A stretch of DNA of 64,000 bases, from contig DASSIZ010000013.1 of NCBI GenBank assembly GCA_035691485.1, positions 1 through 64,000 of the forward strand. The letters run 5' to 3'. The notes below the pieces were generated by a model, which was given only the letters and a program-made list of their open reading frames with translations, was not told the origin of the DNA and did no database searches. Made by a program: the position numbers and the translations under genes. Below are positions 57,123 to 64,000 of the stretch, piece after piece (the first letter of the stretch is position 1; every line of letters begins with the position of its first letter). Source of the DNA: Terriglobales bacterium (GTDB lineage: Bacteria > Acidobacteriota > Terriglobia > Terriglobales > Acidobacteriaceae).

Positions 57123-57389
57123 ATGGAATCAGGGGAAACGCACAATCGGGAATGGAGCCAGGCGGAGCTGGAAGAGCTGCGCAAGATTCGCCGCCTCCAG
57201 GTCATGATGAACATGGTGATGTCCGTCATCAGCCAGGACGTGAACATGACCGTCGAGGAAGCTTCCGAGCTGGTTGCCGATGCCAAGCGTGCCGCCCTTG
57301 CCATGTTCCCCGACAAGGAACTCGCCTACGACCTCATCTACAAACCCCGCTTGCAGCGCCTGATGACCGAGCGATTCCGCCTGCAATAG
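57123..57389 (+). CDS. Conserved hypothetical small protein
   Basis: 88 residues, fully helical and charged (SQAELEELRKIRRLQVMMNMVMSVI, then VEEASELVADAKRAALAMFPDKELAYDLIYKPRLQRLM). No Cys or membrane helix. AAGGGA precedes the ATG. Small proteins of this type (often ending YKPRLxRLMxERF) recur in Acidobacteriota; function unknown. Confidence 0.6.
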   Translation: MESGETHNREWSQAELEELRKIRRLQVMMNMVMSVISQDVNMTVEEASELVADAKRAALAMFPDKELAYDLIYKPRLQRLMTERFRLQ

Positions 57390-57512
57390 CTGCGTTCTCG
57401 CCAGTTCGTACAAACCTGGGGACCGGTGATGATTCGGCCTGCCCATCGATCGCTGGCCCCTGACCGCCCGGCAGATTCGAGCTACAATGTTGCTCATCAG
57501 CGCGGGGTGCGG

Positions 57513-58163
57513 ATGTTCGATCAATCTCGACCCTCCAACCGCAGGTGGAATACCTCGCTCGTGGTGTCGTTCGTCGTTCACCTGGTCATCATCTTTTTTG
57601 TGGCTCGGCCTCCGCATCCCATCTTTATTAACACGCCCACATCGGTCGCCTTCGGACACGGCGGCCTCTCCACCGAGCTTGTTTACCTGACCCAGCGCGG
57701 CGCGAACGTGGCCGGCGACTCGGCGTCAAAACCGGAGCCGCCCCGGATTGCGCTGAAGTCAAAAGCGCGCTCCCGTCCCAAGGCTGCCCCCGCCGCCTCG
57801 CCTGTGACCACTGCGACCGATCGCCTCACCACCGATCAGGATTCACGCGCCGGATCTCCTTTTGGCTCGCTGGCGCAGGGCCTCACGACTGGTCACGATG
57901 TTCGTCCTGCGTTGCCGATGGTCTTTCCCAACCCCGGTATTCTCCCTTGGCAGATTCCTTCCGGCGTGGAAGGCACGGTGATTGTTGAAGTCACCATCGA
58001 CGCCCAGGGGAATGTCACCGATACCCGCGTGCTGCAAGGTCTGGGCCACGGAATCGAGGACAAGGTTGTAGCTGCCTTGCGCAACTGGCGTTTTCGCCCT
58101 GCCATGATCGACGGCCGCGCCATTGCTTCGCAACAGGACGTGTACTTTCATTTTCCCACCTAG
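57513..58163 (+). CDS. TonB-like protein (energy transducer C-terminal domain)
   Basis: 216 residues. An N-terminal membrane helix (SLVVSFVVHLVIIFFVA), a long Ser/Lys/Ala linker, then the TonB C-terminal domain (VEGTVIVEVTIDAQGNVTDTRVLQGLGHG, KVVAALRNWRFRPAMIDG). It would couple the inner-membrane proton gradient to outer-membrane receptors. No ExbBD partners are here. The ATG at 57513 follows a TACAAT at 57483-57488 (leader about 20 nt). Confidence 0.85.
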   Translation: MFDQSRPSNRRWNTSLVVSFVVHLVIIFFVARPPHPIFINTPTSVAFGHGGLSTELVYLTQRGANVAGDSASKPEPPRIALKSKARSRPKAAPAASPVTTATDRLTTDQDSRAGSPFGSLAQGLTTGHDVRPALPMVFPNPGILPWQIPSGVEGTVIVEVTIDAQGNVTDTRVLQGLGHGIEDKVVAALRNWRFRPAMIDGRAIASQQDVYFHFPT

Positions 58164-58197
58164 CGTACTGCGCCTTCGATACCTCCTCGGCAAGATG

Positions 58198-58222
58198 GCG
58201 CGGGCCTCAGACCCGCGCTTTT
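58198..58222. terminator. Palindromic repeat acting as possible terminator (family E)
   Basis: GCGCGGGCCTCAGACCCGCGC followed by TTTT lies after the TonB-like gene. It shares its arms with the copies inside valS and comEC and may also terminate. Confidence 0.55.
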
Positions 58223-58237
58223 CGGGTTTGCCGTTTG

Positions 58238-58243
58238 TATAAT
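58238..58243 (+). promoter_or_regulatory. -10 box (TATAAT), leaderless ATG
   Basis: A perfect TATAAT is followed by TCCGCC and ATG 58250. Confidence 0.55.
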
Positions 58244-58249
58244 TCCGCC

Positions 58250-58780
58250 ATGCGCCACGCATTCCGGCTCGTTGCCGCCGTACTGATTTCCCTGCCTCTC
58301 TTCGCCCAGGAAACGCCGTCGAAGGAGCAGAAAAACCCGGCCTATGTCAGCCCGTCGGCTCGGCTGGCCTCTGCCAAGACCGTGTTTTTCAAGCAATCCG
58401 GGGGCAGTGACGTCCCCTTCAACGTCATATCCGGCGGATTGGATGGTTGGGGCCGCTTTGTCGTAGTGGACTCGGAAGAGCAAGCTGACATCGTGATCGA
58501 CATCAAATCTCCCGACGACGACCACACCTCCAAGTCCTCTTCCTCGCCGAAGACTCACGTTGGCGGCGCGGTTCCCGAGTCTGCTCCCACCAACAGCTAC
58601 GAAGGGCCGATCCGGATGGTGGTTTCCGATGCCCGCACCCATCTCACCCTGTGGACCGCTTCCGAACAGCCTAAAGGCGGCTTTCGCCAGAAGGCGCGAG
58701 ACGAGCATCTTGTCGAAGCTGCTCAGCATCTGCTGACGAAATTTCGCGAGCGCCTGGAACCGCCGCCGCCGGCAAAATAA
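58250..58780 (+). CDS. Secreted hypothetical protein
   Basis: 176 residues with a signal peptide (RLVAAVLISLPLFAQ). The mature part has KTVFFKQSGGSDVPFNVI, FVVVDSEEQADIVIDIKSPDDD, a Ser-rich stretch (KSSSSPKTHVGG) and ARTHLTLWTASEQPKGG. I do not recognise the fold; DIVIDIKSP suggests an amphipathic beta strand domain as in many acidobacterial secreted proteins. The message is probably leaderless (TATAAT 6 nt before). Confidence 0.6.
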   Translation: MRHAFRLVAAVLISLPLFAQETPSKEQKNPAYVSPSARLASAKTVFFKQSGGSDVPFNVISGGLDGWGRFVVVDSEEQADIVIDIKSPDDDHTSKSSSSPKTHVGGAVPESAPTNSYEGPIRMVVSDARTHLTLWTASEQPKGGFRQKARDEHLVEAAQHLLTKFRERLEPPPPAK

Positions 58781-58876
58781 GTTTTCGGTTTTTGATCGGT
58801 CCGGCACAAGGCTGAAGGCGTAAGTCTGGAGCAAAAGACATTGCCTTGCGCCTTGCCCTGAAGCCTTGAACCTCAA

Positions 58877-59302
58877 TCAGGTGGGTTGTTGAATCCCCGA
58901 TTTCGCGGCGCGCCGGTGGTCCTCTTCAAATGCGTGCCGCACCCAACGCTCGATGACGCCTCGTCGCTGGTGTGTGGGATCGAATCGAACTCCGAACAGT
59001 TGCCCGCGCTTGTGGCAAACCACGGCGGGAATTTCGATCAGGCACGCGTCCGGCAAGCTGAAGGTTAACTGCAGCGGTTGGGCCACCTTCACCGGCGCCT
59101 CCGCTTTCAGCAGCATGCCGCCGCGGCTGATGTCCTGGCTGTTGGCATGGTATTTTTCGCCGAAGGTTTCAAGTTCCACCGCCACCACCAACGGAATTCG
59201 CGCATTGTTTCGCCGCGACTCGGGCGATTTCCCCTCCCCGGACATAATCAGCCAGACCGTCACTGCCACTGCTATCAGCGCGCATAGGACAACCAGGTAC
59301 AT
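58877..59302 (-). CDS. Membrane-anchored PilZ domain protein (c-di-GMP receptor)
   Basis: 141 residues. An N-terminal membrane helix (YLVVLCALIAVAVTVWLIM) leads to a PilZ domain: RRNNARIPLVVAVELE (RxxxR-like arm) and NSQDISRGGMLLKAE (D/NxSxxG). It would bind cyclic di-GMP, linking to the diguanylate cyclase at 790, although they are far apart. The start is ATG 59302 with TATACT 8 nt upstream. Confidence 0.85.
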   Translation of the reverse strand: MYLVVLCALIAVAVTVWLIMSGEGKSPESRRNNARIPLVVAVELETFGEKYHANSQDISRGGMLLKAEAPVKVAQPLQLTFSLPDACLIEIPAVVCHKRGQLFGVRFDPTHQRRGVIERWVRHAFEEDHRRAAKSGIQQPT

Positions 59303-59466
59303 GGGTGCAGAGTATATGCCACAGGTCAAGTGCAACGTTGCCTATCTGGCGCGGCCGGAATGGTTTTCGAGTTATCACCAAGACCGGCTCTGAACCCACC
59401 TTGGCGTCTTGGATTGTTCTCACCTGTTCCAACCTGCTGCTTCCGGTCGGCGTCCTACTATCCAGC

Positions 59467-59841
59467 ATGGAACCGACGAAGATTTCGCTGACCGCGGCGG
59501 CTAACTTCATCGTGATTGCAGGGCTGCTCTGTTACGGCTTTACCCTGTTTGCCGAGTATTACGCCAAGGGACGCTGGGCCAAGAACGTGACCGGGTTGCT
59601 GGCTGGGTTAGGCATGCTCGCCCTGGCGGCAGCATTGCTGCTGGTTCCGCAGAATGCCGACGAGTTGGCCAGGATTTCGCGCCATACCGACGCCTCCAAT
59701 GTGTTTCTCGGCATCAGCAGTGGTCTGCTGCTGGCTGCCATCGCTGCTTTCGGCGTCATCACCTACGCCAAACCGCTGCGCTTATGGCACGAGCGCAAAA
59801 TCGAACATGACCTCAATCGGGGCCTTCCCAAGATCCCATAG
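59467..59841 (+). CDS. Small membrane protein
   Basis: 124 residues with three hydrophobic helices (FIVIAGLLCYGFTLFAEYY, VTGLLAGLGMLALAAALLLV, VFLGISSGLLLAAIAAFGVI) and a basic C-terminus. No family is recognised. The start is at ATG 59467 because TACTAT (59456-59461) ends 5 nt before it; the frame upstream to 59305 has no such signal. A transporter gene follows after 38 nt, so they may be co-expressed. Confidence 0.6.
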   Translation: MEPTKISLTAAANFIVIAGLLCYGFTLFAEYYAKGRWAKNVTGLLAGLGMLALAAALLLVPQNADELARISRHTDASNVFLGISSGLLLAAIAAFGVITYAKPLRLWHERKIEHDLNRGLPKIP

Positions 59842-59879
59842 GCCTGGAAAGACCAACCGGCACCGCGAGAACTCTGCAC

Positions 59880-61184
59880 ATGGAACTCTGGGAGGGAGAG
59901 CGTCGAAGAGGATCACCCAAGGATCGGGGGCGCGGACGCCTGCTCAATTTTCCCGACCAGCGTTCTTCCCTCGAAGCCCAGCAGCACGGATGGTTATGGA
60001 GACTGTGGCACGTCGGACCCGGCTTGGTGACCGGAGCCTCCGACCTTGATCCCTCGGCGGTCATCACCGCGACCGTCGTCGGTGCCGCCTACCAGCTTTC
60101 GCTGCTCTGGGTGGTGCTCCTCTGCGTGCCCTTGTTGCTGGCCTTGTTCTCCGTCACCGCGCGCATCGGGGTGGAGACCCGCAAGGGCGTGCTGGACCTG
60201 GTGCGCGAAAACTACGGCCGCGGCCTCGCCGTTTTACTCGCCAGCATCACCATCTTCATCAGCATGGCGGTGATCATCGCCGATCTCATGGCGGTCTCCG
60301 AGGCGTTTTCCGTGGTCCTCAATGTGCCGCGCGCCTACATGGTCGCCGTCATCGCCTTTTCCGTCTGGTACGTCCTGATCTTCCGCGATTACCGGCGCAT
60401 CACCAAGGCGCTAGTCATTTTCTCTCTTCCGCTTTACGTCTACGTCGCATCGGCTTTCCTGACCGGGCCCGGGTTCGGCGAACTGCTGCATCAAGTCTTT
60501 GTTCCCGCGCTCGCCCACAAACCGCATCTCGTGGACGGCGTAGTGGCGCTGTTCGGCTCCCTGCTCACTCCTTACATCGTGCTTTGGCAGACCAGTTCCC
60601 GCTCCGACCCTGAGCATCAACCCCACCGGGCGGATGCCTATGCGGCCACCCTTGTTGCTGCCGTGCTGGGAATTTCCATCATGATCGCGGCCGCTTCGGT
60701 GCTGCACCTCAGCAACCCGGCCGACATGACCATTCGCCAGGCAGCCGAGGCGTTGCGTCCCGCCGTCGGTAGCTTCGGCACCATCCTGTTCGCGATTGGA
60801 ATTATCGGTTCCGGCCTGGTGGCGTTGCCGGTGCTGGTCGCTTCCATGTGTTACGACCTGGCGCAGGCCATGGGATGGCGCTACGGTCTGAGTGAGCATC
60901 CGTGGGAGGCCAAAAGCTTCTACATGCTCATCTCCGTCTCGATGATCATCGCCACCCTGGGAAATTTCATCAACATCAACCCCATCAAAGCGCTGTACTG
61001 GTCCATGCTGCTGGCGGGCTTGCTCACCGTGCCCACATTCCTGTTCATCCTGATCGTGTCCAATGATCGCCGCATCATGCGCACCACCAACACCTGGTGG
61101 GAAAACTTCTGGGTGGGCGCCGCCACCGGCGGCTCTGCCGGCGCCACCATCCTCTATCTCGGCATAAAAATTTTTGGGAAATGA
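59880..61184 (+). CDS. NRAMP-related transporter with altered metal motifs
   Basis: 434 residues with about 11 transmembrane helices and overall NRAMP layout (HVGPGLVTGASDLDPSAVIT in helix 1). The first metal motif reads DPSA (57-60) where MntH has DPGN, and helix 6 has TPYI (230-233) where MntH has MPHN, so the Asp is kept but Asn and Met/His ligands are not. It probably carries another substrate, perhaps Mg2+ or Al3+ as in NRAMP-related transporters; the exact ion is a guess. Compare mntH at 4235. Confidence 0.8.
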   Translation: MELWEGERRRGSPKDRGRGRLLNFPDQRSSLEAQQHGWLWRLWHVGPGLVTGASDLDPSAVITATVVGAAYQLSLLWVVLLCVPLLLALFSVTARIGVETRKGVLDLVRENYGRGLAVLLASITIFISMAVIIADLMAVSEAFSVVLNVPRAYMVAVIAFSVWYVLIFRDYRRITKALVIFSLPLYVYVASAFLTGPGFGELLHQVFVPALAHKPHLVDGVVALFGSLLTPYIVLWQTSSRSDPEHQPHRADAYAATLVAAVLGISIMIAAASVLHLSNPADMTIRQAAEALRPAVGSFGTILFAIGIIGSGLVALPVLVASMCYDLAQAMGWRYGLSEHPWEAKSFYMLISVSMIIATLGNFININPIKALYWSMLLAGLLTVPTFLFILIVSNDRRIMRTTNTWWENFWVGAATGGSAGATILYLGIKIFGK

Positions 61185-61221
61185 GTGAGTTTTGATGGTT
61201 CGTGCGGTCGCCCGCCGTGAG

Positions 61222-62229
61222 TTATTTTTCCGGCGCCTGGTACCCATGCTTGGCATAGACCTGCGCCGGCTCCGGTGTTGCCGAGGGCGCCAGTCGCACC
61301 TTGATCTTGCGCCAGGAACCGTCGCGCGCCGTGTTGCTGGGCTGGTAGCCGAGCACGTACTGGCTCCGCAATTCCAGGCTGATGGCGGCCGCGACTTCCG
61401 GAAGCTGGCGAGCATTTCCCAGCGCCACGGTATGGCCGCCGGTGGCTTGCGTGATCTCGCTGAGCAGCCGCTTGCCCGCCCATTCCTCGGGCGTCTTGAA
61501 GATGGAATCGAAGATCCCGATGGCGTAGATCTCCACATCGGATTCCTGCACCAGGCTCTTGATCTCCCGGGTTCGATAGCGGCTGCAATTGTCTCCTCCG
61601 TCGGAGATGATCAGCAGCGCTCGCCGCTTATAACGCGCGTGACGCAATTTGTTCAGTCCCAGATAAATCGCGTCCAGCAGCGCGGTATGCCCGGAGGCTA
61701 CCGCGTCCGCGAGCTTGGCGCGGATCGTGCCCACCGATTGCGTCGTGTCCGCCAGTACCTGCGGACGGTCCGCGAACGTCACCACGAAGTAGTCGTCTTC
61801 CGGATTGGCAGTCTTGAAAAACTCCCCCAGCGCCTCGCGCGCCAGGTCGATCTTGTTGCTCATGCTCTTGCTCAGGTCGAGCAGGACCCCGATCGAGATG
61901 GGTACGTCTTCCAGCGAGAAATACCGGATGTTCTGCAGTTGCTCGCCTTCGTACAGCAGGAAGTTGTCCTTTCCCAGGCTGACCAGGGGCCGGCTTTTCG
62001 CGTCCGTCACCGTCACCGGCACCAGCACCACGTTGACGTCGCTGCGGATCGGCTTGCTGTGCGCCAATAGGGCTTGTCCCGCGACTTGCGCCGGTTTTTC
62101 CCTCGGCGTCAGGTGAACGTCATCCTCCCTTTGCCCGGCGGCACCGGGAACCAGGAGGAGAGCGAAACAGGCGGTCACAAGCGAAAGCGCGGCGGCGGCG
62201 ACACGAAGACGGACTGTGGAATGGCGCAT
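61222..62229 (-). CDS. VWFA-related secreted protein
   Basis: 335 residues. A signal peptide (RVAAAALSLVTACFALLLVPGAAGQ) is followed by VNVVLVPVTVTDAKSRPLVSLGKDNFLLYEG and a von Willebrand A domain: VPISIGVLLDLSKSMSNKI carries the MIDAS DxSxS, LIISDGGDNCS the later Asp. The whole arrangement is that of VWFA-related proteins abundant in Acidobacteriota (TIGR03436-type). It probably mediates protein interactions in the periplasm. Partner unknown. Confidence 0.88.
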   Translation of the reverse strand: MRHSTVRLRVAAAALSLVTACFALLLVPGAAGQREDDVHLTPREKPAQVAGQALLAHSKPIRSDVNVVLVPVTVTDAKSRPLVSLGKDNFLLYEGEQLQNIRYFSLEDVPISIGVLLDLSKSMSNKIDLAREALGEFFKTANPEDDYFVVTFADRPQVLADTTQSVGTIRAKLADAVASGHTALLDAIYLGLNKLRHARYKRRALLIISDGGDNCSRYRTREIKSLVQESDVEIYAIGIFDSIFKTPEEWAGKRLLSEITQATGGHTVALGNARQLPEVAAAISLELRSQYVLGYQPSNTARDGSWRKIKVRLAPSATPEPAQVYAKHGYQAPEK

Positions 62230-62314
62230 GGGCACTAGAACTACAACACGTGAGCTGCTGGACTTGGCCGGCGATACTATCACACCCTTTCCGTCATGCA
62301 AGACGGATTAAGGC

Positions 62315-62342
62315 AAAAAAGAAGCGCCCGTGGAGGGCGCTT
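62315..62342 (-). terminator. Intrinsic terminator of the beta-barrel gene
   Basis: AAGCGCCC-loop-GGGCGCTT followed on the minus strand by CTTTTTT, about 20 nt after the stop of the gene at 62365-62994. Confidence 0.85.
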
Positions 62343-62364
62343 GGGAACATCGGAACGCGATTTC

Positions 62365-62994
62365 TTACCAGCGGATTTGCGGCCCGAACCGGACTGTCAG
62401 GTTGTGGTTGACACCGCCGCTCACGGTATTACCCGCGCTCGTCGTAAACCGGCTCTGCCAGTACATCGTGTCGCCGGCTTCGACCCGCAGGCCGATGTTG
62501 TGGTGGAAGAAGAACTCCAACCCGCCCGATGGAAACAGGGAGAAGTGGGTATCGCCGCTGGGCACGTTACTCACCGACGTGACAAACCCCGTCGCCACCC
62601 CCTGGTTCGTAATTCCAAAATTCATGAAGCCCGGCTTCACCGCGATGAAACCCTTCACCGGGCCGATACCGGTCTGGAACTTCGGCCCGAAGTAGCCATC
62701 CAGGATCCGGAACCTCGTGTTTTGGAAGCTGCCGATGGTACCGAGCGTCGTGCTTCCGCCACTGACGAAGTTGCGCTCGAAGTCGTACGCCATCGTGCCT
62801 TCCAATTGCACGTGCTTGCTGAGGTTGAAGCCCAGGTTTCCGCCGGCGCCCCAGAAGTTTTGATTGTTCAGATTGTTGAAGCGCGTGAAATCGGCGAAGA
62901 CACCGAATTCTCCGCGTTCCTCTTGTGCGAATACTGCCGGCGCCAATAGGGAAAGCGCCAGAATCAGCAAGATGGCTGCTGTTAGTCTCCTCAT
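62365..62994 (-). CDS. Outer-membrane beta-barrel protein
   Basis: 209 residues with a signal peptide (AAILLILALSLLAPAVFA) then alternating beta strands: GEFGVFADFTRFN, FWGAGGNLGFNLSKHVQLEGTMAYDFER, GYFGPKFQTGIGPVKGFIAVKPG, and C-terminal NLTVRFGPQIRW with an aromatic terminal residue, fitting an OmpA/OmpW-like small barrel. AGGA precedes ATG 62994. Function unknown. Confidence 0.8.
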   Translation of the reverse strand: MRRLTAAILLILALSLLAPAVFAQEERGEFGVFADFTRFNNLNNQNFWGAGGNLGFNLSKHVQLEGTMAYDFERNFVSGGSTTLGTIGSFQNTRFRILDGYFGPKFQTGIGPVKGFIAVKPGFMNFGITNQGVATGFVTSVSNVPSGDTHFSLFPSGGLEFFFHHNIGLRVEAGDTMYWQSRFTTSAGNTVSGGVNHNLTVRFGPQIRW

Positions 62995-63559
62995 GGTTCC
63001 TGTCCTCCCAGGTTGCTCGTCCCCACCTGCGACCCAGGCCGGGCGCACCTTTCTCAGCATGCGACCTCGCTCCCGCCGCTGCGCCAGGGGATGCAGCAGA
63101 TTGCCAGTGTGAGTGACGCTTATACGATGTGGCTGCCGCTGGCCGGGTGGGCTGCTAATCGCGAGTAGCTGCAACCCTTATCCCCACCAGGGTTGCCTGC
63201 TTTCTCGCTTGGGACCGGCCAGGCAAGTTGCCGCCCAGAGTAGTCGACGGACCCCCGATTCGGCGGCAGTATATGCGGCGGATTTCAATGCTCCGAGATC
63301 GGCCAGTGCCATGCCACCGCTAGCGCTATCGACAAAAATTACTCGCGCCACCCCTTTCCTACGCACCACCAGACATGACCCTTGGGGGCACGCCTTTGTC
63401 TTTCAGTCACTTGCAAGCGGAAAACCAGCCTCAACTTTGGCAATGTATTTGATTATGTAGTGGCGGAGCGCGAAGTCGGCCACCTTGGGCCGCACAAGTT
63501 TTCGCCCTGGCGCATTGTGCCGGGATGCGCCGCTCACGTTTTCTTGGAGGAACTTTGCA
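62995..63559. other. 565-nt divergent intergenic region
   Basis: No gene is evident. Several inverted pieces (GGTGGG...CCCACC-like, CAACCC...GGGTTG at about 63173-63196) are visible, but no riboswitch or known RNA is recognised. GGAGG 9 nt before ATG 63560 is the RBS of the last gene. Confidence 0.4.
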
Positions 63560-64000
63560 ATGAAGAATCGCTTCTGGATCGCTCTGCCGCTCGCGGCCGT
63601 CTTGATTATCCCTGCCGCCGCGCAGACCTCTCCCGCTTCCAGCAATCAGGACCAAACCAGCCCAACCGCAACCCAGCAGACTCCGGACCAGAAATCCGCC
63701 GACCAGAATCTCCAAGCGCGGCAGCCGCTCACCTACGAGCGTCACGAAGGTTTCTGGGGCAAGATCAACCCCTTCGCGCGCAAAAAGTATGTCCAACGCC
63801 AGCTCAGTCCGGTCCGCGACCGCGTCAACGAGCTCGATGAGCTGACCGCCGCCAACGCCAAGAACATCAAGGATGTGGACGCTCGCGCTCAGCAGGGTAT
63901 TCAGCTCGCCCACAACAAGGCGAATGAAGCCGACATGCACGCCGTCGATGCCGGCAACCGCGCCCAGCAGGCGCAGCAGACCGCGACCCAGGCCACCACC
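63560..64000 (+). CDS. Ala-rich coiled-coil envelope protein (partial, start only)
   Basis: 147 codons run off the window. A signal peptide (FWIALPLAAVLIIPAAAQ) is followed by a Gln/Thr/Ser linker, EGFWGKINPFARKKYVQ, then a repetitive coiled coil (VNELDELTAANAKNIKDVD, AQQGIQLAHNKANEADMH, NRAQQAQQTATQA) resembling Lpp-type Ala zippers and the region before OmpA domains in acidobacterial envelope proteins. The C-terminal domain is outside the window, so the family is unproven. GGAGG precedes the ATG. Confidence 0.7.
   Translation, partial: MKNRFWIALPLAAVLIIPAAAQTSPASSNQDQTSPTATQQTPDQKSADQNLQARQPLTYERHEGFWGKINPFARKKYVQRQLSPVRDRVNELDELTAANAKNIKDVDARAQQGIQLAHNKANEADMHAVDAGNRAQQAQQTATQATT

Noticed and set aside
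59880-61184. Second mntH
   Set aside because: Both metal-binding motifs are changed (DPSA, TPYI), so a plain MntH label would be wrong.
62995-63559. Riboswitch in the long divergent spacer
   Set aside because: Some inverted pieces are visible, but no known riboswitch core could be recognised.

Overview
The window is high-GC chromosomal DNA, almost entirely single-copy bacterial genes on both strands. It most resembles an Acidobacteriota (Terriglobia/Koribacter-like) genome. The case rests on gene types common in that phylum: a VWFA-related secreted protein, a CadC-type winged helix fused to a TolB-N-like domain and TPRs, DUF2007, DinB, DoxX and YIP1 proteins, many secreted proteins of unknown function, and short palindromic repeats in intergenic DNA. 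This assignment is inference; there is no rRNA in the window.

Layout. 1-10.7 kb: end of an unknown gene, tRNA-Pro, a SufT/MIP18-like gene, a diguanylate cyclase, a 28-residue membrane peptide with its own terminator, DinB, an operon mntH-usp-outer membrane protein, an operon purD - endonuclease V-like gene - purE, a polysaccharide deacetylase, a deoxynucleoside kinase and an alpha/beta hydrolase. 10.7-16 kb: acyl-CoA carboxylase carboxyltransferase, DoxX, thiL and selA. 16-20 kb: YIP1 protein, 2Fe-2S ferredoxin, ferritin-like protein, an AhpE-type peroxiredoxin with an in-frame UGA at the peroxidatic cysteine (a selenoprotein), and a deiodinase-like redoxin. 20-33 kb: a lipoprotein, tilS, ftsH, a TRAP-type binding protein, a TIGR01777 epimerase, two paralogous secreted proteins and a bifunctional rel. 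33-41.4 kb: tandem-domain USP, adenosine deaminase with an APC permease, uvrD/pcrA helicase, DUF971 and rpmB. 41.4-45 kb is more accessory in character: STAS protein, a decayed IS3-type fragment and a winged-helix/TPR regulator. 45-64 kb: valS, nadC, birA, coaX, a TrmA/RlmD-type methyltransferase, comEC, DUF2007, a TonB-like protein, PilZ, a second NRAMP-like transporter, a VWFA protein, a beta-barrel protein and the start of an alanine-rich coiled-coil envelope protein.

Main points. (1) selA lies less than 3 kb from a gene that needs selenocysteine to be read: the frame from 18866 to 18360 on the minus strand is open except for one UGA, exactly where AhpE peroxiredoxins carry the catalytic Cys. 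A stem-loop that could be a bacterial SECIS follows the UGA. Ferritin-like, ferredoxin and deiodinase-like genes flank it, so the segment looks like a selenium/redox island. (2) At least fourteen genes have a -10-like TANNNT hexamer 5-9 nt before an ATG, GTG or TTG and no Shine-Dalgarno, which suggests widespread leaderless or near-leaderless expression. (3) Palindromic repeats of the intergenic type also lie in frame inside valS and comEC, like the Rickettsia palindromic elements that insert into proteins. (4) Several other short repeat families are shared between distant intergenic regions.

All calls come from reading the sequence and from family knowledge; no database search or structure prediction was run.
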